Source: Cordilura impudica (Eukaryota > Arthropoda > Insecta > Diptera > Scathophagidae). From it: 64,000 nucleotides of DNA. This document shows, in pieces, positions 12,991-23,731 of this stretch (its first letter is position 1; each line of letters opens with the position of its first letter). The notes under the pieces were generated by a model. It did no database searches, was not told where the DNA came from, and saw only the letters and a program-made list of their open reading frames with translations. Both the position numbers and the translations under genes were made by a program. The DNA is taken from NCBI GenBank assembly GCA_963682025.1, contig OY821521.1, forward strand, positions 101,681,111-101,745,110, in the 5' to 3' direction.

Positions 12991-14784
12991 TAAACAATTT
13001 ATTAAATTTATTACCAAATTATTTCAGCAAATTCTTTGGGTTGATCCGCTTAACAGATGATTTTTGTTTATTTCAAGAGTTGGTCTATAAAGCTCTCTCA
13101 CATTATTAATTCGCGCTCCAACGAGGAAAGATCGTTTTCGTCTTTTCAATTATTTCGAATAAAATAAAACACGCTTCAGTGTTTGCTTTTTTTCGAAGGT
13201 AGTGGTTGTGTAAAATCGTGCTAATTGAGAAACTTGGGTAGTTTCTTTTAACTGGCCAAATAATTCTTCATTGCGGCCGTATAGGTCGGATGGAGTAACA
13301 AAATAATAACCAAAAAAAGCTCTATCAATATTTTTGTTAAAATAATGCCATATTTGGAAAACATAGAGAATACAATTTTTTTTTACATATTATAAGGGAG
13401 TATTCACTATTAGATTTTGTGGTAACACAAACTAACACTAACACTAACAATACAAAATCTAACACAGTGATGCTAACTTTTGATTTTGAATTAAATTATG
13501 TTAATAAAATATATTTTCATTTATTGACTCCAAATACTACTACCTGGGAATTATTATCAAACTTAATTTTTTGGGTTTTACTTTGCCTACCATGAAGTTA
13601 TATTTTGAAGTCACCTTGAACACTGGTTCAAATTAGGGATGCCAAACGCAAATTACCAAATGTCTCAAAAATTTTTAATAAAATAATTTGTTATCTTTAT
13701 TTTCTGAATAACTAAAAATTTTCATCCAAAAAAATTGTGAAAAATAATATATAAATACTATTCTCATCAAATTGCGATTTATTTATGTAACAATTTTGAA
13801 GTTTTCTAAATTTCGTTGAATTTAAATTAATGTTTTCTTATCCTGAAATGCTATTAATGTATCCTGAATCGCATTATTTTTTTAATTTCAGTTGATTTTT
13901 TAAATGTTAACATATTTGATGTTTTTTGAATTTCAATTTGTGTTTAAAGAATAAAATTTATATTTTAAAAATTCAATTGATGTCTTATAAATTTCAGGTT
14001 ATTATTTCCGACGATTTAATATGATTTTCTAAAATTCAATTGACATTTATTTGTTTTATTTTATTTATTTATTAATTTGGAATTCTATACACAAGACTAA
14101 TGTCTCTTATTACAGTATAGAATTATTAATTTGTTGAAAAAAAAAAGTTATACATTACAAATAATTTATAAAAAGAAAGAAAAAACAAATTACAAATAGT
14201 TACAATATTAACTTAAATGTAAATGTATTAGACATAAGTTTAATTTTGACTCAAAAAAAGATTTAAAAAAAAGTACTAAATATTTTCTAATATTTTGTAA
14301 TTTATAATTGGAAATCTGAATTCCAATTTTTAGAATTGATATTTTCTTAAATTTGAATGGAAAATTTAGAAGGTGCAATTTTGAATTTATGTGATTAATA
14401 ATGCTTTAGTAATTATAAACATTTTTTAAAAATTAGATGTAATCGCAATCAGATATTTTGTAGGTAAAGCAGAATAATAATTTTATATAATAATTTTATA
14501 TACTCAGCTCTGTGTATACTTTAAACATGTTGTTATGTTTGATATCAATTGAAAATGCTGACAGTCATGTTAAAATATAAATAACTGTTGCAAAGCTAAT
14601 TAAAACAAAAATTGTGGTGCCATCTACTGTGGCATAGTCACACTGAGCAAAATGAAGTGACACTCTGTTTGTTAATGCAAAAGAAATGTATTTTCCCTAA
14701 AACAAAATATTGCAGAACTTTATGTAAATAAAACAATATACCGATTTATTTCTAACATGCGGTTATTATGGATAGACATTTATA
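12991..14784. other. AT-rich stretch, nothing recognised
   Basis: Only a short hairpin AATTCTATAC / GTATAGAATT near 14080-14125 and a CTAACA-type run near 13426-13455 stand out. By context it lies between pieces of the Tc3-like element. Confidence 0.45.
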
Positions 14785-14898
14785 AAGGGTCCGCCATCTA
14801 ACGTTTTTTTTTTTCAACTAGTGTTTATTTCGTGAATGGTAACACTTAGCTCATGTCTGATTTGACAGATAATTAGTTTTATTCTTCCGCTGAACGAA

Positions 14899-16685
14899 TA
14901 TGGTTGTGTATACGCTGGGAAATATTGCGACATTACTTTGAAAATCATGGTAATGTTGCGGAATGTATGCGAAAATTGCGTACGGATTTTGGAAGAAGAG
15001 AAGCACCGTCAGCTCCGTATGTTCGTTATCTTGTGAAAAAAGTGAAAGAAACTGGCATCCTCATCGATAAACCAAAGCGTGAAAAGCCAAAAACAGTGTG
15101 TACACCCGAGAATATTGCTGCTGTGGCAGAAAGTGTGCGTCAAATCAATTCACCGTCGTTCTCAAGAATTGAACATTTCGGAGGCATCATTGAGACGAAT
15201 TTTGCATAAAGACCTCGGTATGACGCCATACAAAGTCCAATTGGTTCAGGAGTTGAAGCCAACTGACCATCCAATGCGTTTTCACTTCGCTAAGTGGGCC
15301 TGCGATCGACTTACAGAAGATGCCGATTTTGCCAAAAAAAACAAGTAAGAAAATTATAGTCGGTCTAGACCGATTATATGATACCCTATACCATGGTTTA
15401 GAGACCCTATCTTTCGGTCCAACTACTTCGATATAGAAAATAAGCATAAACCAAATTTGAGTGGGATTTTTATTAATTTTTTTGGCTGCAGATATGAAAA
15501 AGTTCATATCGGATGCTATATCTATAAAGGGACTAGGTCCAAAAATGGACCGATCCTGATCATGTTTGGTAAAGTCTCTTTTAGTTTGCAAAAATATGTA
15601 CAAACAAAATTTGAGAAGAATCAGTGCAATATTTTTGTTTTTTAATAGATTTAAGTGAAGATCGGGAAGCAGCTCTATATGGGGTCAAAGGGATCATTTT
15701 TCGACTACTCATTAGTGGATGTAATGAACGCATACAAACCCAATTTGAGTAAGATCTATATGACAATTTGGATCTTATGGCAATTTATGTCGATTTCATA
15801 TGGGTAATTTGTATGGGGGCTAGGTCTGAACATGGACCGATTCTCACCAATTTCAATAGCGTTCATCCCATGGCCGATGAAAGCTTATATACCAAATTTC
15901 ATCAAAATATATTCATATTTGCGACCTGCAGTTTGATTACAAGCTTTACATGGACACACAGACGGACGGACGGACGGACAGACGGACGGATCGGTATAAT
16001 TCAAATATTTTTGGTTGTTACAAACAGCAGCACAAAGTCATTATACCCAAACCACATAGTGGTATAGGGTATAATCATCTTTTCAGATGAAGCTCATTTT
16101 GATCTTGGCGGGTATGTAAACAAGCAAAATAGTCACATTTGGGGCACAGAAAACCGGCACGCATACATTGAAAAGCCGATACACCCAAAACTAGTCCCTA
16201 TTTGGTGCGGATTTTGGTCCAGAGGCATAATTGAGCCATTTTTCTTCGAAAATGAGCAAGGAGTGGCCGTTACAGTCAATGGCGATCATTATCGGGCCAT
16301 GTTGAACGAATTTTTCTTCACAAAAATTGAAGAGGAGGATATTGGCAACATTTGGTTTCAACAGGATGGCGGTACGTGCCATACAGCCGAAGCTACACTC
16401 GATGTTTTGCGCCCTGTTTTTGAAGATCGCATTATCAGCCGCAGAGCTGATGTCGTTTGGCCACCTCGGAGCTGCGATTTGACACCGTTGAACTATTATT
16501 TGTGGGGTGCCCTCAAAGATAAGTGTTACGCCAACAAGCCAGAGACAATTGACGCTTTAAAGGAAGCCATTGGTGAAATACAGCTGCACACAATCGATAA
16601 TCTGCTTAAAAATTGGACCGATCGTGTAGGCTACTGCGTGGCCAGCCGAGGCAGCCATTTGAATGAAATTATTTTCAATTGTTAA
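14899..16685 (+). pseudogene. Mariner-type transposase, frameshifted and interrupted
   Basis: A second subfamily of the same transposase type as the copies at 9702 and 22536. It runs from ATG 14899 with an early shift, through EILRHYFENHGNVAECM, a further shift near 15150 (the frame with RRSQELNISEASLRRILHK follows), the insertion at 15341-16075 just before the first catalytic block FSDEAHFDLGGY (about 16082), then QQDGGTCHTAEATLDVLRP and WPPRSCDLTPLNYYLWG, ending at TAA 16683-16685. Again 36 residues lie between the last two catalytic aspartates by my count. Confidence 0.86.
15341..16075 (+). mobile_element. DINE-1-like (Helentron-associated) element, copy 1
   Basis: Starts ACAAGTAAG, followed by the palindrome AGTCGGTCTAGACCGA, and ends with a hairpin CCACATAGTGG inside TATACCC...GGGTATA. 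A GGAC microsatellite lies near 15959-15988. Inserted between A and T in a mariner transposase codon run. These traits (terminal hairpins, GTCY-type microsatellite, no target duplication) fit DINE-1 / Helentron-associated elements of flies. Confidence 0.75.
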
Positions 16686-17799
16686 CAGGAAGGATTGTAC
16701 TTTCAAATAAAAAAAGAAATTTTAGATAATATTCAGTAGTTTTTTTTATAGCATTTTCAAAAAAAAAAAGTTATTTGGCGGACCCTTTAGAATATATGTA
16801 TATTATTTTGATATTTAATAAATATATGTACATATGTATGTATATGTAAATATTATACACAAAAAATACAACATCAGAAGTTATTGTCATGGTTTCTTTA
16901 AATAAATTAATACATAATTTTTTTTTTTCAGTAAATTTACATTGTTTTTTTTTATTAACAACAGGTAGTTTAGCATTATTTGCTTTAGATGTTGGTGAAT
17001 TTTTTCTCCCTTTAGTCAAAATTTTGGATGGATTTTTAAATCGTTTACCTTGACCCAATCGATCTGAAATTTTGCAGGCATGCTCATGGTGATGACAAGA
17101 ATGATCTAGCAAATTTTTTTGTGATGCCAAAACAATGGAAACTTTTAAATTTTTCTACCATAGTCGATAAAAAAATGTACAAAGGGTTAGTTTTTATTAT
17201 TTTGTTATTACCAAAACGACCACAAAAACAACAAGTCCAGCTATGATAACAATGCAACATTTAGAATAACAACAAGAACAATAGAGAACATATATTCCTT
17301 TTAAATTTTTTTTACTTCTTCAGTGATTTCTCGGGATCTATTAAACCGATTTTCATGATTTTTCAAACAGAAACTTTCTCATGATGTTGGTCAATCATTC
17401 TCGTTAAAAACGAGTGCCCTAGTTATCCTATTGAGGGTGTGATCGTGACAAGAACAACATAGACAAATCATATTTTTTCAAGACCTTTTTTACTTCTTCA
17501 TTCAATTATCAGGACCTAATCAACCTATTTGGACGATTTTAAATAGCAAACTTCTCAGGATGTTAGTGAATCATTTTTTATTTTGAATACAGCAAACAAA
17601 GCTGTACCCAACTTGCTGGATGCGTTTCAAACAAAGTGTTCTTAACTCTTCAAAATATGTACAAATGCAAACAATGAAACGTCATATATTATTAATGCAT
17701 GGTTGGAATTTTTCAGAAATAATATGATAATAAATTGGTCAAATGTAAGTTACTTAATGTTGTGTTAGAGAACAATTACTTTATTTGCTTTCTTTTAAA

Positions 17800-18016
17800 A
17801 GATAATTTTTCAGATGAAAAGAATGTAAGTTTGATAGCTATGACGGCAATTGTAATTACTGGCGTGACCTACGAAAAGAACCCGATTGTTTCTTTCGAAG
17901 AAACTTTCGTGACGGTTCTGTTATGATTTACTGAAGAATGTCGCCAAAATGAACAGCGATAAATGTTGTAAATTACTTCCATGCAGTTTTTGGCATCTTT
18001 ATATATAAATATAAAA
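17800..18016 (+). pseudogene. Tc3-like transposase, central piece
   Basis: Shows FSDEKN (first catalytic aspartate) and, after a small frame shift, YWRDLRKEPDCFFRRNFRDG and SVMI, characteristic of Tc3-type transposases. The reading is interrupted by the DINE-1-like element at 18018 and resumes after it. Confidence 0.65.
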
Positions 18017-18017
18017 G

Positions 18018-18788
18018 CAAGTAAGAAAATTATATGATATACGACACCCTATACCATGGTTGAGAGACCCTATCTTTTTGATCCAATGAATTGGATATAG
18101 AAAATAAGCACAGATCAAATTCGACTGGCATTTTTATAAATTTGTTTTCGCTGCAGATATGAAAAAGTTCATATCGGGTGCTATATTTATATGGGGACTA
18201 GGTCGAAAAATGGACTGATCCTGACCATATTTGGTAACGTCACTTATACTTTGAAAAAATATACACAAACCAAATTTGAAAAAAATCTGTGCAATATTTT
18301 TGTTTTTCGATATATTTAAGTGAAGAACGGGAAGCAGCTCTATATGGGGCCTATGACTAAAAATTGTCCTATAGGGATTATTTTTCGACTACCGATTAAT
18401 GGATATAATAAACACATACAAATCCAATTTGACTGAGATCTATATGATAATTTGGATCTTATGTCGATTTCATAGGTGTCATTTGTATTGGGACTAAGTC
18501 TGAGCATGGACCGAATTTCACCAATTTCAATAGTGTTTATCCTATGGCCGATGAAAGCTTATATATCAAATTTCATCAAAATATGTTAATATTTGCGACC
18601 TGTAGTTTGATTACAAAGTTTAGATGGACACAAAGATGGACAGACGGACGGACATCGCTAAATCGACTGAGAAAGTGATTCTGCGTCGATCGGTATAATA
18701 AGAGATGGGTCTAGGTCAAATAATTTTGGTAGTTACAAATAGCAGTACAAAGTCATACCCAAACCAGATAGTGGTATAGGGTATAATA
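18018..18788 (+). mobile_element. DINE-1-like element, copy 2
   Basis: Same family as the element at 15341 (CAAGTAAGAAAATTATA start, GTGGTATAGGGTATAA end, GGAC-rich run near 18640). It interrupts a Tc3-like transposase whose reading resumes on the other side. Confidence 0.75.
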
Positions 18789-19020
18789 AAACAAGACAAT
18801 GCAGTCTTTCACGCCAGAAAATTCATAAAAGAATGGTTTAGCTCGAATGGTGTCGATGGTTTGGAATGGCCTGCTTGCTCTCCTAATATTAACCCCATTG
18901 AAAACATATCGGGAATTCTCGTCAGGTGAATTTATGCTGACAATATTTAAATCATGAATGTGATTGAGCTAAAAATTTCAATTTTCAAAGAGTGGGAAGC
19001 ACGTTCTCAAGGTGTATGAA
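18789..19020 (+). pseudogene. Tc3-like transposase, C-terminal piece
   Basis: Encodes QDNAVFHARKFIKEWFSSNG, LEWPACSPNINPIENI (second aspartate and final glutamate of the DDE triad) and VIELKISIFKEWEARSQGV before a TGA. It follows directly on the central piece once the DINE-1-like element is ignored. Confidence 0.7.
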
Positions 19021-19129
19021 AAAATTAATAACATCTATCAAAAATTTTATATTTTACTAGCTGTTTTTACCCGGTCTTGCCCGGGATCCAAAGGCCTTTG
19101 ACTTGAAAAATGGTTCACTATGCTTACCA

Positions 19130-20051
19130 GGCGCTGAGTAGTTAGTGCCCAATGAACAAATTCCTCAAAAAATTAATTTTCTCCCAAAAATTTGTATGGG
19201 ATTGGAGAATTTATTCATGATGAAAAAAATTCCCCAATGTTTACGTTTTTTGGGAGTAAATTAATTTTTTATTTCAATTTAAAATTTTTAATTTTTTAAT
19301 TTAGAAGTTTTTTTAAAAGATGCTACAGAAACCTCTTGAAGTTTTTTTTTTTTTTTTGAAGTTTATTTATGTTGTAAACATCAAATATAACGGAATCGTT
19401 TGCAAACTAAATGAATCAGGTTTTAAAAATTGAATTACTTCATTCAATAAATGATCATCATTGAGCAGAAAGCGCCCCGGTAGGTGAGTAGGTAGCGTGC
19501 TCGCCTATCATGCGGGGGTCTTGGGTTCGATTCCCATCAGAGGCTTTGGTCTGTCGCTGCAAAAAAAAAATGAACACACTACTCCCTCTTTCCTCTTTCC
19601 TATATCTATATCTTTCCTGAGATCAACACAATGCACTGCATCTGTAGGGGGCATCCCTCGAGTGTTGATTAATAAAAAAAAAATTTATAGAAGTTTCAAA
19701 AAATGGAAAATGAATGCGACGTTTAAAATTGTGTCGCAAGGTTGCTTTAAGCAACAGCTTATAGTATATTTTGATCAGCAGGTAATTACTGCACATACGT
19801 AAATAAAATTTATCATAAGACTTTTCACTGCTGTGCAGCACGCCAAAATATATATATATTTTTCAGATCATTCCGATATTTTAGCTAACCTGTGTTCCGC
19901 AAGCGCAGTATGGGGAAATTTTCATTTCTTTCGGGGTCATTTTTTTTTAATTTTGGAGAATTTGTTCATCGTGAAGTTATTCCCCAATTTTTTGGAGAAT
20001 AAGTTCATTTTTTTGGGAATTTATTCATTGGGGACTAAGTACTCGGCGCCT
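19130..20051. mobile_element. hAT-type MITE inside the Helitron
   Basis: Inverted ends GGCGCTGAGTAGTTAGTGCC and its partner GGCGCCGAGTACTTAGTCCC (minus strand) are flanked by the direct repeat GCTTACCA (19122-19129 and 20052-20059). An 8-bp duplication points to hAT. It has no coding capacity and carries a tRNA-derived SINE inside. A fragment of a related element lies at about 20505-20618. Confidence 0.78.
19466..19688 (+). mobile_element. tRNA-derived SINE
   Basis: The head (19471-19545) folds like a tRNA: anticodon stem CTCGC / GCGGG with a 7-base loop, and a perfect B box GGTTCGATTCC at 19524-19534 for RNA polymerase III. It is followed by CTGTCGCTGCAAAAAAAAAA, a pyrimidine-rich body and an A-rich end near 19680. 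No functional tRNA is implied: the acceptor stem does not pair. Confidence 0.7.
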
Positions 20052-20622
20052 GCTTACCATTACAACTAACATTGTTTATGCATGAGTATTTTGAGTATAT
20101 GATGTCTAAGAATTACGAATTTTTATTAATCAAGAGCTTTGTGATATACAACATTTCTGGTTCTTCCTTCTGGTTCATATACGAAAATATTATACTCTGG
20201 AGCAGGCGACATATAATTGTCTATTAGAAAAAAGTCGTTTAAGGAGTTTCAGATTCCCTGGATTCAGCTTGTCTTAGCTGCTCGATTACTAGATGCACTT
20301 GAGTAGATTCAAGCGTTTCCGCTTCTCTTAACAAAGCTTATTTAGCTGCGTTCCGCGAGCGCGTGATATGATGCTATTGAAAGGAATACAGATCTTAAAT
20401 GCGTATATTGCAGGACAGATATTGAGATCAGTATGCAAATTTCCACTTAAAAAAATATTTAACAAAATTCATTAAATAAAAATATGTAAACATTTAAGAA
20501 CGAATTAGGGGAGTTAGTTCATTTTTTCATTTCGTTTTTTAAAAAAATGGGGAATTTGTTATTTTCTTTTGGGGACCTTTTTTAAATTTGGGGAATTTAT
20601 TCATCGTAAAGTTATTCCCGTG

Positions 20623-21150
20623 TGTACCAAATTTCAGAGAAATCTGTTGCAAAATACAAATTTGTATAGCGAACAAATGTACCAAAAAATAGCAAATGTG
20701 TTTTATAAAAAAGTGGGCGTAAAGGTGGGTGTAGCCAGAAAGATATATAGTCTGACCTTCGCTGGAGTACAGAGATCGCGTGTACCAAATTTCAGAGAAA
20801 GCCGTTGAAAAATAAAAGTTTGTATAACAGTCAAACAAAGAAACAAGTAGGCGCAAATTTAGGCCTAGCCGGTAAGAAGCATATGGCGACCTTCCCTGGA
20901 GTACAGAGATTGGCGTACCAAAGTTCAGAGAAATCCGTTGAAAAATAAAAATTTGTATAACGAACAAATATACTAAAAAACAGAAAATGAATTGTATACA
21001 AAAAGTGTGCGTAAAAGTAGGCGTGGCCGCTAAGAATCATATGGCGACCTTTCCTGGGGTACAGAGATCGTGTGCACCAAATTTCAGGGAAATCCGTTGA
21101 AAAATAAAAGTTTGTATAGCGGTCAAACAAACAAACAGAAAATGAATTTT
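20623..21150 (-). repeat. Tandem repeats within the Helitron
   Basis: Four copies of a unit carrying TACCAAATTTCAGAGAAA and AAGTGGGCGTAAAGGTGG begin at about 20624, 20782, 20915 and 21074 (periods 158, 133 and 159). They occupy the 5' part of the Helitron. Confidence 0.8.
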
Positions 21151-21393
21151 ATAAATATAGATTGCATTAAAGCAAATAGTGGTATTGCAAATTATTAAGT
21201 TGATGTTATTTTTTATTTTTGTTATTTCTGTTCTAAAAATAAGTGAATTAATTGTTTATTTTTCTCAAACAAGAACTTTTTGCATCTGTGCTTTAACCCA
21301 TTAAAAGCCACCAGTCTTTAAAATTAAAAATAATTCGTACGTGAACACAAAGAACTTAAAAAATATGAAAATATAAAAAAGTGTATTTTGAAG

Positions 21394-21688
21394 TGTTGAA
21401 TTTAACGTTTTCTAATTAATATATAAATATGGTAAAGTAGTTAACAAATATTTTGACATTATCTATAAAACAGCAAATGTCATTTTTAATAATTTTATAT
21501 TTGTAATAATTGCATTTCCGTTTTTCTAAACTCTCTTGTCTTTTGGCTGTCACATAAGAAGCACACATCTTTGTAATATCTTTAATATTTTTATACATTT
21601 AATTGAATTAAATATATTGATTGAATTCCAAATATAAATCCTGTTTTTACTTTTGAGAGACTACGATATTTAAATAGATTTTACAACA
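21394..21688 (+). repeat. 5' LTR of the copia element
   Basis: 295 bp, from TGTTGAATTTAACG to ATTTTACAACA, flanked on the left by target copy TGAAG. Confidence 0.94.
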
Positions 21689-21705
21689 GGTTATGGGCCC
21701 AGTCC
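21689..21705 (+). other. Primer binding site of the copia element
   Basis: GGTTATGGGCCCAGTCC directly follows the LTR and matches, from memory, the Drosophila copia site for a tRNA-Met(i) half molecule. Confidence 0.8.
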
Positions 21706-21731
21706 CTCATTGGTAAAACATTGAAGTTTAT

Positions 21732-22422
21732 ATGGATGAACAAACTCGTTTAAAGACTAAAAAAGAACCTGCAACTTATACAACTAATTTGGGCTTGATC
21801 GACAACGCATTGAAACCTAAAGAAGATTCTGCAACAGACATTGATTTAGAAAACTTAATCAACCATTCAGAAAATAAAATATCTTAAACTAAATCGTATC
21901 AATTACATCGTTTTAACGGACAGAACTATCAGTTGTGGAAGCGTCAAATGGAAATCTATATGACGGAAAACAAATTGAAGCCATATATTTTTGGAACAAT
22001 ACCGAGGCCACTAACTAATAGCCAAGCATGGGATGAAAAGGATGCTGAGGCGCAAGCTTTTATAATGAGAGGTATAGAATTAGATCAGTTAAAATATTTA
22101 ACAAGTTGTGAGACAGCAGAACAGATGTGGTCAAAACTAAAAACAGTACATGCAGAAAAGAGTGAACAATCGCTACAAGTTTTATTTATTAGAAAAATTC
22201 ATAAACTGTAAAATGGATGAGGATGACAGCATGGTAAATTTTATAGCAAATGTTACTTCATTGGCACAACGGTTGAAAGATATGAATTTAGAACAAAAGG
22301 AACCAATGATAATGGTAAAAATTTTAAGCAGTTTGCCATCAAAGTTTGACAATGTAAGAACTTCATGGTATGCCGTCCCCCGTAAAGAACAAAACATTGA
22401 AGGATTAACTGACCACCTTGTA
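21732..22422 (+). pseudogene. gag: Copia gag, damaged
   Basis: The gag frame starts at ATG 21732, meets an in-frame TAA near 21888, continues in the same frame through LHRFNGQNYQLWKRQMEIYM (a copia Gag N-terminal pattern), then shifts frame near 22150-22210 and continues through DEDDSMVNFIANVTSLAQRL to the mariner insertion at 22423. The reading frame changes once more just downstream of the mariner, before the zinc knuckle. With a stop, two shifts and an insertion this Gag cannot be made. Confidence 0.85.
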
Positions 22423-23728
22423 ACGGGTGATTTTTTTGAGGTTAGGATTTTCATGCATTAGTATTTGACAGATCACGTGGGATTTCAGACATGGTGTCAA
22501 AGAGAAAGATGCTCAGTATGCTTTGACATTTCATCGTGAATAGACTTACTAACGAGCAACGCTTGCAAATCATTGAATTTTATTACCAAAATCAGTGTTC
22601 GGTTCGAAATGTGTTTCGCGCTTTACGTCCGATTTATGGTCTACATAATCGACCAAGTCAGCAAACAATTAATGCGATTGTGACCAAGTTTCGCACTCAG
22701 TTTACTTTATTGGACATTAAACCAACCACACGAATGCGTACAGTGCGTACAGAAGAGAATATTGCGTCTGTTTCTGAGAGTGTTACTGAAGACCGTGAAA
22801 TGTCGATTCGTCGCCGTTCGCAGCAATTGGGTTTGTGTTATTCGACCACATGGAAGATTTTACGCAAAGATCTTGGTGTAAAACCGTATAAAATATAGCT
22901 CGTGCAAGAACTGAAGCCGAACGATCTGCCACAACGTCTAATTTTCAGTGAATGGGCCCTAGAAAAGTTGGCAGAAAATCCGCTTTTTTATCGACAAATT
23001 TTGTTCAGCGATGAGGCTCATTTCTGGTTGAATGGCTTCGTAAATAAGCAAAATTGCCGTATTTGGAGTGAAGAGCAACCAGAAGCCGTTCAAGAACTGC
23101 CCATGCATCCCGAAAAATGCACTGTTTGGTGTGGTTTGTACGCTGGTGGAATCATTGGACCGTATTTTTTCAAAGATGCTGTTGGACGCAACGTTACGGT
23201 GAATGGCGATCGCTATCGTTCGATGCTAACAAACTTTTTGTTGCCAAAAATGGAAGAACTGAACTTGGTTGACATGTGGTTTCAACAAGATGGCGCTACA
23301 TGCCACACAGCTCGCGATTCTATGGCCATTTTGAGGGAAAACTTCGGAGAACAATTCATCTCAAGAAATGGACCGGTAAGTTGGCCACCAAGATCATGCG
23401 ATTTGACGCCTTTAGACTATTTTTTGTGGGGCTACGTCAAGTCCAAAGTCTACAGAAATAAGCCAGCAACTATTCCAGCTTTGGAAGACAACATTTCCGA
23501 AGAAATTCGGGCTATTCCGGCCGAAATGCTCGAAAACGTTGCCCAAAATTGGACTTTCCGAATGGACCACCTAAGACGCAGCCGCGGTCAACATTTAAAT
23601 GAAATTATCTTCAAAAAGTAAATGTCATGGACCAATCTAACGTTTCAAATAAAGAACCGATGAGATTTTGCAAATTTTATGCGTTTTTTTTTTTAAAAAA
23701 GTTATCAAGCTCTTAAAAAATCACCCGT
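22423..23728 (+). mobile_element. Mariner-type transposon B inside the copia gag
   Basis: 1306 bp flanked by TA target copies (22421-22422, 23729-23730). Terminal inverted repeats start ACGGGTGATTTTTT. It carries one transposase gene and sits in the gag region of the copia element, so it arrived later than copia. Confidence 0.92.
22536..23621 (+). pseudogene. Mariner-type transposase, start lost and one nonsense codon
   Basis: About 361 codons in one frame. The first codon is GTG where the related copy at 9702 has ATG, and a TAG at 22899-22901 replaces the CAG of that copy. Otherwise the frame is open. N-terminal helix-turn-helix DNA-binding part (NRLTNEQRLQIIEFYY), linker with RRRSQQLGLCYSTTWKILRK, then the catalytic core with FSDEAHFWLNG, QQDGATCHTA and WPPRSCDLTPLDYFLWG. 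By my count 36 residues separate the second and third aspartates, unlike the 34 of classical mariners. Both lesions are single transitions, so death is recent. Confidence 0.88.
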
Positions 23729-23731
23729 TAA

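Larger units (their letters stand above)
14785..16787 (+). mobile_element. Mariner-type transposon C, split by a DINE-1-like insertion
   Basis: 2003 bp flanked by TA (14783-14784, 16788-16789), with inverted repeats AAGGGTCCGCCA. About 735 bp of it (15341-16075) is a later DINE-1-like insertion; the mariner itself is about 1.27 kb. Confidence 0.9.
19057..21161 (-). mobile_element. Helitron with nested MITE and SINE
   Basis: On the minus strand the 5' end reads A|TCTATATTTATAAAATTC (21161 and down) and the 3' end has a hairpin CCCGG-GCAAGA-CCGGG followed by TAAAAACAGCTAG|T (19057-19060). Inserted between A and T without duplication, as Helitrons do. A helicase C-terminal fragment (YNIFVYEPEGRTRNVVYHKA, about 20225-20130) supports the call. 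A hAT-type MITE sits inside it at 19130-20051. Confidence 0.8.

Noticed and set aside
19471..19545. tRNA gene
   Set aside because: Acceptor stem does not pair and an A-tail with SINE body follows; it is a SINE head.
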